Shown: positions 26,195 to 35,222 of the stretch, piece after piece
How positions within the stretch are numbered: position 1 is the first letter of the stretch
Layout: every line of letters starts with the position of its first letter
Source: Oligoflexia bacterium
Lineage (GTDB): Bacteria; Bdellovibrionota; UBA1018; CAIPTA01
NCBI GenBank assembly: GCA_023954355.1
Contig: JAMLID010000006.1
Location: 50,109-114,108, forward strand
Length of the DNA: 64,000 nucleotides
Direction of reading: 5' to 3'
Notes under the pieces: model-generated
The model's input: only the letters and a program-made list of their open reading frames with translations
What the model was told of the DNA's origin: nothing
Database searches by the model: none
Translations under genes and position numbers: made by a program

Positions 26195-28945
26195 CTACAA
26201 TCCCAACCAATTCTTCGATTCGCCTACTTCAATCTCTAAGGGAACGTGAATTTTACTTCCCCCTGCTCCCATCATTTTTTCTTTTAAAAGTTTTTTGATT
26301 TTCGATTTTTCATCATCGGGAACTTCAAGAACTAACTCATCATGAACTTGCAGTATTAAGCGAGATCTCATTTTTTCTTCTCTTAATGCTTTCGCTAAGT
26401 CGATCATAGCCATTTTAATTAAATCTGCGGCCGTGCCCTGAATTGGAGTATTAACCGCCATTCTTTCAGCCATAGCCTTGATCATTTTATTTTTAGCATG
26501 AATATCCGCAATCATACGTCTTCTTCCAAAAACGGTTTCTGCATATCCTTTTTCTCTTGCAGCATCGATCAATCCATCAATAAAGGAGCGAATTGTTGGA
26601 TATTGAGCAAAGTAAGAATCAATAATTTCTGCCGCCTCAGCTCGAGAAATCTCTAACTCCTCTGAAAGAGAAAAGGCACTTTTTCCATAGAGAATTCCAA
26701 AGTTAATGGCTTTCGCTTTTCGTCTTTGGTCTGGGCTAACTTCTTCTATAGCAGTTGAAAATACGTTCGCAGCTGTCATAGTATGAATATCTTTGCCTTC
26801 TTGAAAGGCTCTACATAAGTCTTTATCTCCACTCATGGATGCTAATATTCGTAACTCTACTTGGCTATAATCGGCCCCAATCAATGACCAGCCGTCGCGC
26901 GCAATAAAGGCACGCCGAACCTCTTGCCCGCTCTCAGAGCGAATCGGAATATTTTGTAAGTTCGGATCAGAACTCGATAACCTACCCGTTGCAGCTACCG
27001 TTTGATTAAAGTGCGCATGCACTCTTCCCGTTTTTTTACTTACTAGTGTTGGCAATACATCGATATACGTATTTTTGAGCTTTGATAGCTCTCGGTGTTC
27101 TAAAATTAGTTTTGGAAGTGGGTGCTTTGATTTTAATTTTTCTAAAACCTCTACATCAGTAGAAAATCCTGTTTTTGTTTTTTTAATTACAGGCAACTTA
27201 AGCTTCTCAAAAAATATTTTAGATAATTGTTTAGGGCTAGATAAATTAAATTCTTCTCCTGCCAGTTCAATAGATTTTTTTTCAATTGTGATAAGTTCTT
27301 GCGAAAATTTCTCAGAAAGCTCTTGTAGTAAATTAGTATCAATCTCTACACCTTCCCATTCCATTTCAGCCAAAACATATAAAAGAGGTAGCTCTATTTT
27401 TTCAAAAACCGTAAATAAATCAGGAATCTCTTTTAATTGTCCTAATAATTTTTCTGCCAAATTGTAAGAAACATAAGCATCTTCTCCACTATATTCTGCT
27501 GCGGTTTCTAGCTTTACCTTACTAAAAGGGATTTGTTCTTTGCCTTTTCCACAAATGTCTTCAAAGGAAATCATTTTATGAGAAAACTCTTTGTCTGCCA
27601 AAAAATCTAATCCGTGTTTGCCGTTTGGCTCTAATAAATAAGAAGCAATTAATGTGTCGAAATATATCTGATCCATAGATAGAGCAAGGCCAGCTTGCTT
27701 TAAAATATTTAGATCGAATTTTAAATTATGACCGGTTAGTTTTTTTCCAGCCAATTGCGCTTTCAAAAAAACTAATACTTTTTCTAAAGATAGTTGATTT
27801 TTAATAACAGCACCATCTTCATCTGTATGACCTAGAGGAATATAAAATGCTTGTTGCTTACTAGAAATTGCAATACCCACTAAAGAATCATCACGAATAT
27901 GTAGACCTGTGGTTTCTGTATCTATGGCAATAAGCTCTGAAGATTTTAGCGTTTGCTCTAAATCTTTTAAATCATCTTCGCTTAAAACAAGCTTTACTGA
28001 CCTTGCTTTATGAGAAAAATCTTTTTCATCAACATCTTTTTTTGGTGAAATAGATACTACTGGTCCCGTACCAAGCCATTTCTGCACTCGCTCGGATACT
28101 CCTTTAAATTCTAATTCATCCATTAAAGGGGCAAAGTCATTTGTTGGTTTTGGATTACACTTTAATTGATCCCAGCTAAAATCAAGACTCATATCTTTTT
28201 TAACTGTTGCAAGTTCTTTAGAAAGAAAAGCGAAGTCTTTACTTGTAGTCAGCTGTTCTTTTAATTTTTCTTTTTTTATGGAATCGATATTTTTATAAAT
28301 ATTTTCTAAAGAGCCAAATTCGTTCAATAGATTCGAGGCTCCCTTTGGCCCTATACCCTTTACTCCAGGAATATTATCTGAAGTATCTCCTACGATCCCT
28401 AAGTAATCGGCTACCAACTCTGGCCCTACACCAAACTTTTCTTTTACTTCTTCGATTCCCATTTTTTTATTTTTCATCGAATCAAAAAGATACACTCTTT
28501 CATTCACCAGCTGCATTAGGTCTTTGTCGCTAGAAACAATGCAAACTTCGGCATCTTTATCGAGTTTATGGCTCTCTTCGGCGAATGTAGCGATAATGTC
28601 ATCGGCTTCGAATCCTTCTTTTTCAAAACCCACTAACCCTAGTGCTTCAATAAATTTTTTAATATAAGGAATCTGCGGAATCAGATCATCGGGCATTGCT
28701 CCACGATTGGCTTTATATTCTGCATACATTTCTTTGCGAAAAGATGGGTGTTTTGTATCGTAAACAATTGCAATATGTGTGGGCTGTAGATCTTCTAAGA
28801 TTTTTACGATCATTTGGCAAAAGCCAAAAATAGCATTTGTAGGAAGACCATCCTTATTTGAGAGCGGTCTTACAGCATAATATGCACGAAAGATAAATGA
28901 AGAGGCATCAACAAGACAAAATAAGAGGCGCTTTTTTTCAACCAT
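26195..28945 (-). CDS. polA: DNA polymerase I
   Basis: The 916-residue product has the full three-part architecture: a 5'-3' exonuclease (about 1-290, LVDASSFIFRAYYA, DTSDNIPGVKGIGPKGA), a proofreading 3'-5' exonuclease with its acidic residues (IAIDTETTGLH, about 340; YSGEDAYVSY), and polymerase A, B and C motifs (DYSQVELRILASM, RRKAKAINFGILYG, LQVHDELVLE). It repairs DNA and removes Okazaki primers. It is transcribed away from the XRE gene upstream. Confidence 0.97.
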   Translation of the reverse strand: MVEKKRLLFCLVDASSFIFRAYYAVRPLSNKDGLPTNAIFGFCQMIVKILEDLQPTHIAIVYDTKHPSFRKEMYAEYKANRGAMPDDLIPQIPYIKKFIEALGLVGFEKEGFEADDIIATFAEESHKLDKDAEVCIVSSDKDLMQLVNERVYLFDSMKNKKMGIEEVKEKFGVGPELVADYLGIVGDTSDNIPGVKGIGPKGASNLLNEFGSLENIYKNIDSIKKEKLKEQLTTSKDFAFLSKELATVKKDMSLDFSWDQLKCNPKPTNDFAPLMDELEFKGVSERVQKWLGTGPVVSISPKKDVDEKDFSHKARSVKLVLSEDDLKDLEQTLKSSELIAIDTETTGLHIRDDSLVGIAISSKQQAFYIPLGHTDEDGAVIKNQLSLEKVLVFLKAQLAGKKLTGHNLKFDLNILKQAGLALSMDQIYFDTLIASYLLEPNGKHGLDFLADKEFSHKMISFEDICGKGKEQIPFSKVKLETAAEYSGEDAYVSYNLAEKLLGQLKEIPDLFTVFEKIELPLLYVLAEMEWEGVEIDTNLLQELSEKFSQELITIEKKSIELAGEEFNLSSPKQLSKIFFEKLKLPVIKKTKTGFSTDVEVLEKLKSKHPLPKLILEHRELSKLKNTYIDVLPTLVSKKTGRVHAHFNQTVAATGRLSSSDPNLQNIPIRSESGQEVRRAFIARDGWSLIGADYSQVELRILASMSGDKDLCRAFQEGKDIHTMTAANVFSTAIEEVSPDQRRKAKAINFGILYGKSAFSLSEELEISRAEAAEIIDSYFAQYPTIRSFIDGLIDAAREKGYAETVFGRRRMIADIHAKNKMIKAMAERMAVNTPIQGTAADLIKMAMIDLAKALREEKMRSRLILQVHDELVLEVPDDEKSKIKKLLKEKMMGAGGSKIHVPLEIEVGESKNWLGL

Positions 28946-29002
28946 ATTGATGGCTTACTCTAAAGCGCCCTTATACGCTAGATTTCTCTTTCAAGAAAAG
29001 AA

Positions 29003-29341
29003 TTAGTTATTTTCTAAATGGCGAAGATTATTATTCTCCATTGAAGACATGGTTGAATCAGCAGATGTGCTGCTGGTGTTCATACCTGTTTCCATTGAAG
29101 AAGAAGAATTCCACACAGATTGAGAAGGCACTGCTTCTGCCACAACCGGTGCTGAACCGAAAAACATGGTTAGTAACTTCTGATACGCATTCTTAGGCGC
29201 GTACATGCCCAATTCCCATTCACTAATGGTTTGTTGTCTACAGCCCAGCCCTTCAGCTAGTTCTGCTTGTGTGAGGTTTCGTGCTTTTCTTGCACGTCTG
29301 ATATTTTCTGCGTCCCAGGGTCCTATTTTTTCTGCACTCAT
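29003..29341 (-). CDS. XRE-family DNA-binding protein with Ser/Asn/Met-rich tail
   Basis: The start at 29341 follows AAGGAG by 8 nt. Residues about 10-60 form an XRE helix-turn-helix (IRRARKARNLTQAELAEGLG, QQTISEWELG). The C-terminal half is low-complexity (SSSSMETGM, TSSTSADSTMSS, ENNNLRHLENN). It is probably a transcription regulator; targets are unknown. It lies 57 bp upstream of polA on the same strand. Confidence 0.8.
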   Translation of the reverse strand: MSAEKIGPWDAENIRRARKARNLTQAELAEGLGCRQQTISEWELGMYAPKNAYQKLLTMFFGSAPVVAEAVPSQSVWNSSSSMETGMNTSSTSADSTMSSMENNNLRHLENN

Positions 29342-29441
29342 TGTTCTGGCTCCTTCCTTGAAGCGTATAACGTTGAACTTAACCAATCCTACAGGCTGCT
29401 TGTAAAACTAATGTCTCTCAACAACCCAAACTTACACTCTC

Positions 29442-29867
29442 TTAGGTGTCTTTAATCTCAGACACCTTCGTATCTGCCATTGTATCACCTAATCGAGCCT
29501 GTTGCTCTAATCTTGTCATGAGGTATAGCTCAATAGCAAGTACTGGAATTCCAATAACAATCCACAAAAACCATCCGACAATAGGCACCATAAAAAATAA
29601 GACTGGGATAGCCACTGTTGAGTTGCGAATAACTGAGTCTTTAAATTCAGCTTCTTTACCTGTTTCAGTGTTAACTACACGTAATCCTATAAGTCTCTTG
29701 CCTACACTTTGGCCTCCTTTGAAGCCATCAGCGATCAATATGTACAAAAAGGCAGCTAACGGACCAGCTGGATAAAAAATACTAGCCGCAGCAATCACTA
29801 ATATCAGATCAATTGCCTTGGCAATTAATCGGTTTACAAAAAGTGAATTTTTTATCAGTGCGTGCAA
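29442..29867 (-). CDS. RDD-family membrane protein
   Basis: The 141-residue product has an RDD domain: RLIAKAIDLILV helix 1, a second helix (about 30-47), the GQSVGKRLIGLRVV loop, and a third membrane segment (about 88-115). RDD proteins are small inner-membrane proteins, some acting as Na+/H+ antiporters; the function here is unknown. It lies 12 bp after gmhA on the same strand. Confidence 0.85.
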   Translation of the reverse strand: MHALIKNSLFVNRLIAKAIDLILVIAAASIFYPAGPLAAFLYILIADGFKGGQSVGKRLIGLRVVNTETGKEAEFKDSVIRNSTVAIPVLFFMVPIVGWFLWIVIGIPVLAIELYLMTRLEQQARLGDTMADTKVSEIKDT

Positions 29868-29879
29868 AAAAATTTTCTC

Positions 29880-30476
29880 CTAATATCCGTCCAAATAATA
29901 TTGGTCCATTAAATCTACGAGTAAATGAATCACCTGTATATGAGTTTCCTGAATTCTTGGTGAGTTTTTTCCCAAAGCCACATTCAAGTGATAGTCGGCC
30001 ACAGAACCAAGCTTACCTCCACTCCCACCGGTTAGCGCAACCACTTTCATTTTTTTCTCTCTAGCTACTTCCACAGCTCGTAATACGTTTGGCGAGTTTC
30101 CGCTCGTAGAAATAGCGAATAGTAAATCTCCCTCTCGCCCCAATCCATCTACAGATCTCGCAAAAGTTTCACTATAGCCGTAATCATTCCCTACAGCAGT
30201 AAGCATAGCCACATCAGAGGGAATCGCAATTGCCGGAACAGCCCTTCTCTCTTTCATCATTCGCCCAATCATCTCACCTGCAAAATGCAGCGAATCTGCC
30301 GCAGATCCACCGTTTCCACAGACAAGAATTTTTCCGCCAGATTTAATGCACTCTCCTAGTACAGAAGAAACTTTTAATAAATCTTCTTTAGAGCGTGCGA
30401 AAAACTCTTTGCGAACCTCTTCACTTTCTTTCCACTGAGCTTCGAGATTTTCCATGGGACTCATTGTAGGCTTCAT
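29880..30476 (-). CDS. gmhA: Phosphoheptose isomerase (SIS domain)
   Basis: The 198-residue product has the SIS fold with ILVCGNGGSAADSLHFAGEMIGR, ISTSGNSPNVLRAVE, ALTGGSGGKLG and the C-terminal IQETHIQVIHLLVDL typical of GmhA. It converts sedoheptulose-7-phosphate to D-glycero-D-manno-heptose-7-phosphate for lipopolysaccharide core. ATG at 30476 follows GAGG by 8 nt; earlier in-frame codons to 30494 lack a site. Confidence 0.94.
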   Translation of the reverse strand: MKPTMSPMENLEAQWKESEEVRKEFFARSKEDLLKVSSVLGECIKSGGKILVCGNGGSAADSLHFAGEMIGRMMKERRAVPAIAIPSDVAMLTAVGNDYGYSETFARSVDGLGREGDLLFAISTSGNSPNVLRAVEVAREKKMKVVALTGGSGGKLGSVADYHLNVALGKNSPRIQETHIQVIHLLVDLMDQYYLDGY

Positions 30477-30579
30477 AATGCACCTCATTAACAAAAAATC
30501 ACTTTATCCTGTTTTACACTGTTGCGCTCTGTAAGGTACAGTAGATTTACGAGTCAAAATAGAAAAAAAGGAAAAGAAA

Positions 30580-30909
30580 ATGAGCGAATACGTTTTTGAA
30601 GCAACAGATGAAACATTTGCAACCGAAGTATTGAATCATCAAGGCCCAGTACTTGTAGATTTTTGGGCAGAATGGTGTGGACCATGTAAAGCACTTGGCC
30701 CTGTTCTCGATGGATTAGCTGACGAATACCAAAACAAAATTAAAGTTGTGAAAGTAAACGTGGATGAAAGCCCAAATGCGCCTCAACAATACAAAGTAAG
30801 AGGTATACCAACCATGATTTTTTTCAAAAATGGGCAGATGGTAGAACAGCTTGTAGGTAACCAAGGTAAAGATGCTATTAAAGGGGTTATCGACAAAGTG
30901 CTAGGATAA
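30580..30909 (+). CDS. trxA: Thioredoxin
   Basis: The 109-residue product has the full thioredoxin fold with active site FWAEWCGPCKAL and cis-Pro RGIPTMIFF. It has no signal peptide, so it is a cytoplasmic disulphide reductase. It is divergent from gmhA and 51 bp upstream of the TolQ-like gene. Confidence 0.96.
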   Translation: MSEYVFEATDETFATEVLNHQGPVLVDFWAEWCGPCKALGPVLDGLADEYQNKIKVVKVNVDESPNAPQQYKVRGIPTMIFFKNGQMVEQLVGNQGKDAIKGVIDKVLG

Positions 30910-30960
30910 ACATTACAATAGTTCAATAAGGAAGAATTTTTTCCCAAGGAGAGGGTAAGT

Positions 30961-31620
30961 ATGGATATCGTATCGTTTTTAGTTGAGCAGTATAAACTAG
31001 GCGGATGGATGATGCACTTCATTGCATTCTGTTTAGCCGTGACATTAGCAATTATTATTGAGCGAATGATGAGAATCGTTTTTCAATACAATATTGATGG
31101 AACGAGCTTCATGTTCGAAGTGCAAAAATATGTGTTGGCCAACGATATAGACGGGGCAATTCGTCTTTGTAATGGAGCTGGAAGAGCCGCGCTTCCGCGA
31201 GTAATTAAAGCTGGATTACAAAGAGCATCTCGAGACGAGCACCAAATTCAAAATGCAATTGATGCAGCTTCTCTAGAAGTGATTCCAAAAATTGAAAAAA
31301 GACTTCACTACTTAGCGTTGAATGCAAACTTAGCAACTCTACTTGGACTATTAGGAACCATTTCAGGTCTAATTTATTCATTCGGTGAGGTAGCGAAAGT
31401 ACCAGCATCTGAAAGACAGAATGTGCTTTCAGCTGGTATCTCTGAGGCACTTAACTGTACGGCGTTTGGTCTACTTGTGGCAATCACCGCAATGATCGCA
31501 CATGCGTGGCTAAGCTCAAGAGCAGGTACATTAGTAGAAGAAGTAGACGAATATTCTGTAAAACTGATCGATCTACTATCTGCAAGAAAATATAAACATT
31601 CTTCAGAAGAGAACGAATAA
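30961..31620 (+). CDS. MotA/TolQ/ExbB proton channel protein
   Basis: The 219-residue product has three membrane segments (about 16-35, 115-145, 155-180) with the family motifs LATLLGLLGTISGLIYSF and ALNCTAFGLLVAITAMIAH. It starts behind AAGGAGAGG. It is followed by two TolR/ExbD genes at gaps of 3 bases, forming a TolQ-TolR-TolR unit. The inner-membrane complex uses the proton gradient to drive an envelope process; an AglRQS-like gliding motor or Tol-type envelope function are both possible. Confidence 0.92.
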   Translation: MDIVSFLVEQYKLGGWMMHFIAFCLAVTLAIIIERMMRIVFQYNIDGTSFMFEVQKYVLANDIDGAIRLCNGAGRAALPRVIKAGLQRASRDEHQIQNAIDAASLEVIPKIEKRLHYLALNANLATLLGLLGTISGLIYSFGEVAKVPASERQNVLSAGISEALNCTAFGLLVAITAMIAHAWLSSRAGTLVEEVDEYSVKLIDLLSARKYKHSSEENE

Positions 31621-31623
31621 CCA

Positions 31624-32163
31624 ATGTTAAAAAAACCTTCTTCGCGCAGAAAGAGCCGAGGTACAGAAGAATTAGAGCTTCCGCTGGTTCCTATTATGGA
31701 TGCCTTCGTCACGCTAATTGCTTTTCTACTTCTTGTTACCTCGCTTCTTGCAGTAACTCTGATTGATACACCGGCGCCAGTAGTTTCTAACGTTCCAGAC
31801 GACAACAAAGACAAAAAGCCTTTAATGCTTACCCTAGATGTTAAAGAAACAGGTCTTAGATTGTATTCAACGTTTAGAAGAATCCCTGAACAAAGTTTTC
31901 CTAAGGTTGAGCTTGGCTACGATCTAGAAAAACTTCATGAAGCCATTGTTGCGATTAAGCAGCAATTTCCTGAAGAAAAAACGATTGTATTCATGCCTAC
32001 CCCCGAAGTGAAGTACGATGAACTTGTGCAAATCATGGACGCTGTTCGTGTGTTGACTAAAACAGATCCACCTCTCTTTGTTAAAGGTGAGGATGGAATC
32101 GACAGACCAGAAGAACATTTATTTGGAAACGTTATTTTCGGTAACGTTCTTAGCGGGAACTAA
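31624..32163 (+). CDS. ExbD/TolR-family protein, first copy
   Basis: The 179-residue product has a short cytoplasmic Arg/Lys N-terminus, one membrane helix (about 22-47, PIMDAFVTLIAFLLLV) with the conserved Asp25 that carries protons, and a periplasmic domain. Its start follows the TolQ-like stop directly. Pairs with the second ExbD/TolR copy downstream. Confidence 0.9.
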   Translation: MLKKPSSRRKSRGTEELELPLVPIMDAFVTLIAFLLLVTSLLAVTLIDTPAPVVSNVPDDNKDKKPLMLTLDVKETGLRLYSTFRRIPEQSFPKVELGYDLEKLHEAIVAIKQQFPEEKTIVFMPTPEVKYDELVQIMDAVRVLTKTDPPLFVKGEDGIDRPEEHLFGNVIFGNVLSGN

Positions 32164-32166
32164 ACT

Positions 32167-32751
32167 ATGGGTGGATTATCAATACCAAGTCCAGGGTCGA
32201 GCGCTTCAAGACACCGCAAGGGAAGAGCTAGACGCTTAAAATCTAGAGCCTTTGGACTTCAAATAACAAGCTTAATGGATATCTTGATGATCATCGTAGT
32301 GTTCTTATTAAAGAGCTACGGATTATCGAGCATGAATATTGTACAAACTGATAAACTCGAACTACCACAATCAAAGTCTGTGGATACTTTCGGTGAGGGT
32401 ATCGTTCTCATCGTTGCGCAAGATAAAGTATATGTAGACGGCGAAGAAGTACTTACATTCGAAGGTGAAGCCGAAGAACGTAAATTTCAAATACCAGAAG
32501 GATCAATGGATCCTGTTGGTGGCAGAGGAATTCTTCCAATCTACGATATTCTTGCTAGAAAAAAAGAAGAGTTCGATACACTAGCCGCAAGAAGTGAACA
32601 CCCCGACGAAGCAACTAAGAAATGGACGGGGGAATTACTTGTTCAGGCCGATAAAGCAGTAAACTATGAGTTACTAAGACAAGTAATGTATACGGCTGGT
32701 ATGGCTGGATATAAACAATTCAGATTAACTGTAGAGAAGTTTCCAGAATAA
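32167..32751 (+). CDS. ExbD/TolR-family protein, second copy
   Basis: The 194-residue product has a basic N-terminus (RHRKGRARRLKSR), one membrane helix with the conserved Asp (ITSLMDILMIIVVFLL) and a periplasmic domain that includes an insert around residues 115-165 (GSMDPVGGRGILP, then RKKEEFDTLAARSE). It is not closely similar to the first copy beyond the helix, so the two may fill different places in the motor. It ends at a strong terminator. Confidence 0.9.
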   Translation: MGGLSIPSPGSSASRHRKGRARRLKSRAFGLQITSLMDILMIIVVFLLKSYGLSSMNIVQTDKLELPQSKSVDTFGEGIVLIVAQDKVYVDGEEVLTFEGEAEERKFQIPEGSMDPVGGRGILPIYDILARKKEEFDTLAARSEHPDEATKKWTGELLVQADKAVNYELLRQVMYTAGMAGYKQFRLTVEKFPE

Positions 32752-32770
32752 AAAAGCATAAGCTAAAATA

Positions 32771-32809
32771 AAAAAATCCCGCGGACTAAGTAAGTACGCG
32801 GGATTTTTT
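32771..32809 (+). terminator. Terminator of the trxA-TolQ-TolR-TolR region
   Basis: AAAAAATCCCGCG (32771-32783) and CGCGGGATTTTTT (32797-32809) form a perfect 13-bp stem with a T-rich tail, 19 bp after the stop codon. Confidence 0.9.
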
Positions 32810-32848
32810 ATTATAAAACGATATTTCTTAGCTTCAACTCATCACTGG

Positions 32849-32969
32849 AGAAGCGAAGAAATGATCAAGATCAAGGCAGCGACTGCGCGAAGATGTGAGC
32901 TGGCCTAGTGGCCAGCGTAACATTTCGCAATGGAGCTAACGCAGAGATTGTGTCATTTATTCGCTTCGA
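32849..32969. repeat. Palindromic element between convergent genes
   Basis: The outer arms AGAAGCGAAGAAATGA (32850-32865) and TCATTTATTCGCTTCG (32953-32968) pair with two mismatches. GCTGGCC-TAGT-GGCCAGC (32900-32917) is a perfect central hairpin. The plan (outer arms, central hairpin) matches the elements at 2057, 25898 and 50044, though the sequence differs. It lies between the TolR gene and the convergent dksA-type gene. Confidence 0.65.
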
Positions 32970-32973
32970 CCTT

Positions 32974-33549
32974 TTATCGAATTGTGAGCTTGGACCCTAA
33001 TGAGTGTCCAAGGCTCTTTGGTTTTCTACCAACAGCAGAAAGATTTTCTTTTCTTTCTTCTTCTTCTTTACAGGCAATACAAAGCTCAGCAATAGTTCTG
33101 GCAGATAATCGAGCAAACCCAATATCGGCTCCACAGCTATCGCACTCACCATAAGTACCTTCACGAATCTTATCTAAAGCACGGTGCAAACGCTTTACTT
33201 TAAAATTCTCACGATTCGCCATTCTCATATTCATCCCTTGCTCAATATCACTAGAAGCAAGGTCGGCTTCATCCATTAAATCTTCTTGGTTTGTTTGTAA
33301 TCCACCTTTGATTACTTTTGCTCCAAAAATAATTTCTGTTTCTTCTCTATAAATAGCTTCTACTATCGCGAGAACTTGTGTTTTGTTTAGTCCGTGACTT
33401 TTTAACATTCCCAAGATTCTCTCTGACTCTTCTTCAGAGCCTAATTTCATTAATCTAACCAATTTTGCTTCAACTGTATTTGCACCTTCTGCGGTAGCTT
33501 TGCTAGTTTCAGCACGTTTCGCTTTTGGTTTATTCACCTTTGTCGCCAT
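32974..33549 (-). CDS. DksA/TraR-type zinc-finger protein
   Basis: The 191-residue product has a basic, Ala/Lys-rich N-terminus (about 1-30), a helical middle that includes the coiled-coil region, and a C-terminal C4 zinc finger (GECDSCGADIGFARL then LCIACKEEEE). The family binds RNA polymerase in the secondary channel and tunes transcription with ppGpp. It is longer than E. coli DksA (151), mostly at the N-terminus. Confidence 0.85.
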   Translation of the reverse strand: MATKVNKPKAKRAETSKATAEGANTVEAKLVRLMKLGSEEESERILGMLKSHGLNKTQVLAIVEAIYREETEIIFGAKVIKGGLQTNQEDLMDEADLASSDIEQGMNMRMANRENFKVKRLHRALDKIREGTYGECDSCGADIGFARLSARTIAELCIACKEEEERKENLSAVGRKPKSLGHSLGSKLTIR

Positions 33550-33793
33550 TTATCCCCCTCAATAAATTGGGTTTCTTCTGCAGCAGCTATCCTTAATAGA
33601 CTTGCTCGAAAAAACAGTGCTAGGCAGTCTAATCGGAACACAAGGCGTTAGTAAATAACGAAAACAAATACTAACAACACACCGCACCGTCTTAGAACTA
33701 ACAAGAAAATAAAAAACCGTTTTCCTGTTTTGTAGTATTAGTATCTGCGGAGTTTTTAATAATTCCTATAGAAAAATTTATAGAGCAGATTTT

Positions 33794-33830
33794 ACTCGCG
33801 CGACGCAAAATTTAAATGCGATGCGCGAGT
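33794..33830 (+). promoter_or_regulatory. Hairpin in the phoU leader
   Basis: ACTCGCGC (33794-33801) and GCGCGAGT (33823-33830) are perfect arms, extended by a partial CGC/GCG pairing, about 40 nt upstream of the phoU ATG. It is followed by A, not T, so it is not a terminator for phoU. The rest of the 33550-33869 gap is A+T-rich and holds no gene; no clear Pho box was found. Confidence 0.35.
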
Positions 33831-33869
33831 AAAAAAAGATTTTTTGCAATTTACAGGGTAAAAAGGGTT

Positions 33870-34535
33870 ATGCATCGACACTTTGAAGACGAATTAAACA
33901 ATCTAAAAGAACAACTCTTAAAAATGGGAAGTCATGTAGAATCTTCCGTAGGATTAGCAATTAAAGCACTCCTTGAAAATAAAACATCTCTTTTAAAAGA
34001 GGTTCATGATTTAGAGCAAAAAATCAATCGTGACCATATGGAAGTAGACGAAGCTTGTGTTCAGCTTTTAGCTCGACAAAGCCCGCTAGCCGCAGACTTG
34101 CGCTTGGTCATCGCTATATTGAAAATTTCTACTGATCTTGAACGAATGGGTGATCAAGCTGAAAATATCGCATTCAATGCTAAAGAATATCTTGCAGGAA
34201 AACCAATTAAACAATTGATAGATATCCCTTCAATGGCTGAAAAAGTACAAGTCATGGTGAAAGAAGCTTTGGACGCTTTTTTAAGAAAAGACCGCGAACT
34301 AGCGAAAAAAATCTTAGAAAAAGATGACGAAGTTGATGCACTCAAAGATAAAGTTTTTCATGATTTGATCGAAAGAATGGCACAGGCCCCTGATCAAATC
34401 GAACAAGCACTAAATTTAATTTTAATTGCACGAAACTTAGAACGTATCGGAGATCACGCTACGAACATAGCTGAAGATGTAATTTTTGCTGTGACCGGGG
34501 ACGACATTCGACACGGCTCAAATATTGAGGAATAA
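33870..34535 (+). CDS. phoU: Phosphate signalling protein PhoU
   Basis: The 221-residue product has the two PhoU three-helix bundles, each with the signature DLRLVIAILKISTDLERMGDQAENIA and NLERIGDHATNIAED. PhoU links the Pst transporter to the PhoR kinase and restrains it when phosphate is plentiful. ATG at 33870 is favoured over 33816, which lies in the leader hairpin. PhoB and PhoR genes follow. Confidence 0.95.
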   Translation: MHRHFEDELNNLKEQLLKMGSHVESSVGLAIKALLENKTSLLKEVHDLEQKINRDHMEVDEACVQLLARQSPLAADLRLVIAILKISTDLERMGDQAENIAFNAKEYLAGKPIKQLIDIPSMAEKVQVMVKEALDAFLRKDRELAKKILEKDDEVDALKDKVFHDLIERMAQAPDQIEQALNLILIARNLERIGDHATNIAEDVIFAVTGDDIRHGSNIEE

Positions 34536-34536
34536 A

Positions 34537-35220
34537 GTGAAGAAAGCCAAAATACTTGTAGTAGAAGACGAAGAAGATATTCGAGAACTTATCGTGCTTC
34601 ACTTAAAGCGTGAAGGCTACGAAGTTGATGTTAGTGCTGATGGATCTGAAGCTCTTAAAAAAGCTACTTCTGAAAAATATGATCTATTGATTCTTGATTG
34701 GATGCTTCCGGGAAAAAGCGGGCTAGAGATCACAAAAGACACTCGAAAGCATTATACTCATGAAGATTTAGGAATCTTAATGGTTACAGCCAAAAGCACA
34801 AACTCTGACTTAATTATTGGTTTAGAATCGGGTGCTGATGATTACATAACTAAACCATTTGAATTATCCGTTTTAATGGCAAGAGTAAGAGCTCTACTTC
34901 GCAGAACAGATGGACAATCTACACAGTTGTTTTCGCTCGGGCCTATCGTCATAGATGAAGCCGCTCACAGAGCTACAATTGAAGAAGAAGAGATCTCACT
35001 CACTCCTTATGAGTTCAAACTATTAAGTACACTTATACAAAATAAGGGAAGAGTATTGACTAGAGACCAATTAATCTCAGAGGTTCAAGGTGATGGTGTA
35101 GCCGTTGTAGAACGAGCTATTGATACTCATGTATTTGGCCTCAGAAAAAAACTCGGTAAATATTCAGAAGCTATAGAGACAGTAAGAGGTGTTGGTTACA
35201 GGATCCCAGCTAAACTATAA
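34537..35220 (+). CDS. phoB: OmpR/PhoB-family response regulator
   Basis: The 227-residue product has a receiver domain (phosphoacceptor Asp54 in LILDWMLPG, conserved Lys in ITKPFE) and a winged-helix DNA-binding domain (about 130-225, YEFKLLSTLIQNKGRVLTRDQL, VRGVGYRI). GTG at 34537 follows GAGGA and starts one base after the phoU stop. Placement between phoU and a kinase gene supports PhoB; the sequence alone shows only the OmpR family. Confidence 0.9.
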   Translation: MKKAKILVVEDEEDIRELIVLHLKREGYEVDVSADGSEALKKATSEKYDLLILDWMLPGKSGLEITKDTRKHYTHEDLGILMVTAKSTNSDLIIGLESGADDYITKPFELSVLMARVRALLRRTDGQSTQLFSLGPIVIDEAAHRATIEEEEISLTPYEFKLLSTLIQNKGRVLTRDQLISEVQGDGVAVVERAIDTHVFGLRKKLGKYSEAIETVRGVGYRIPAKL

Positions 35221-35222
35221 AA

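Noticed and set aside
27075..27467. 130-codon plus-strand frame in polA
   Set aside because: Opposite-strand shadow of an unbroken, fully conserved polA.
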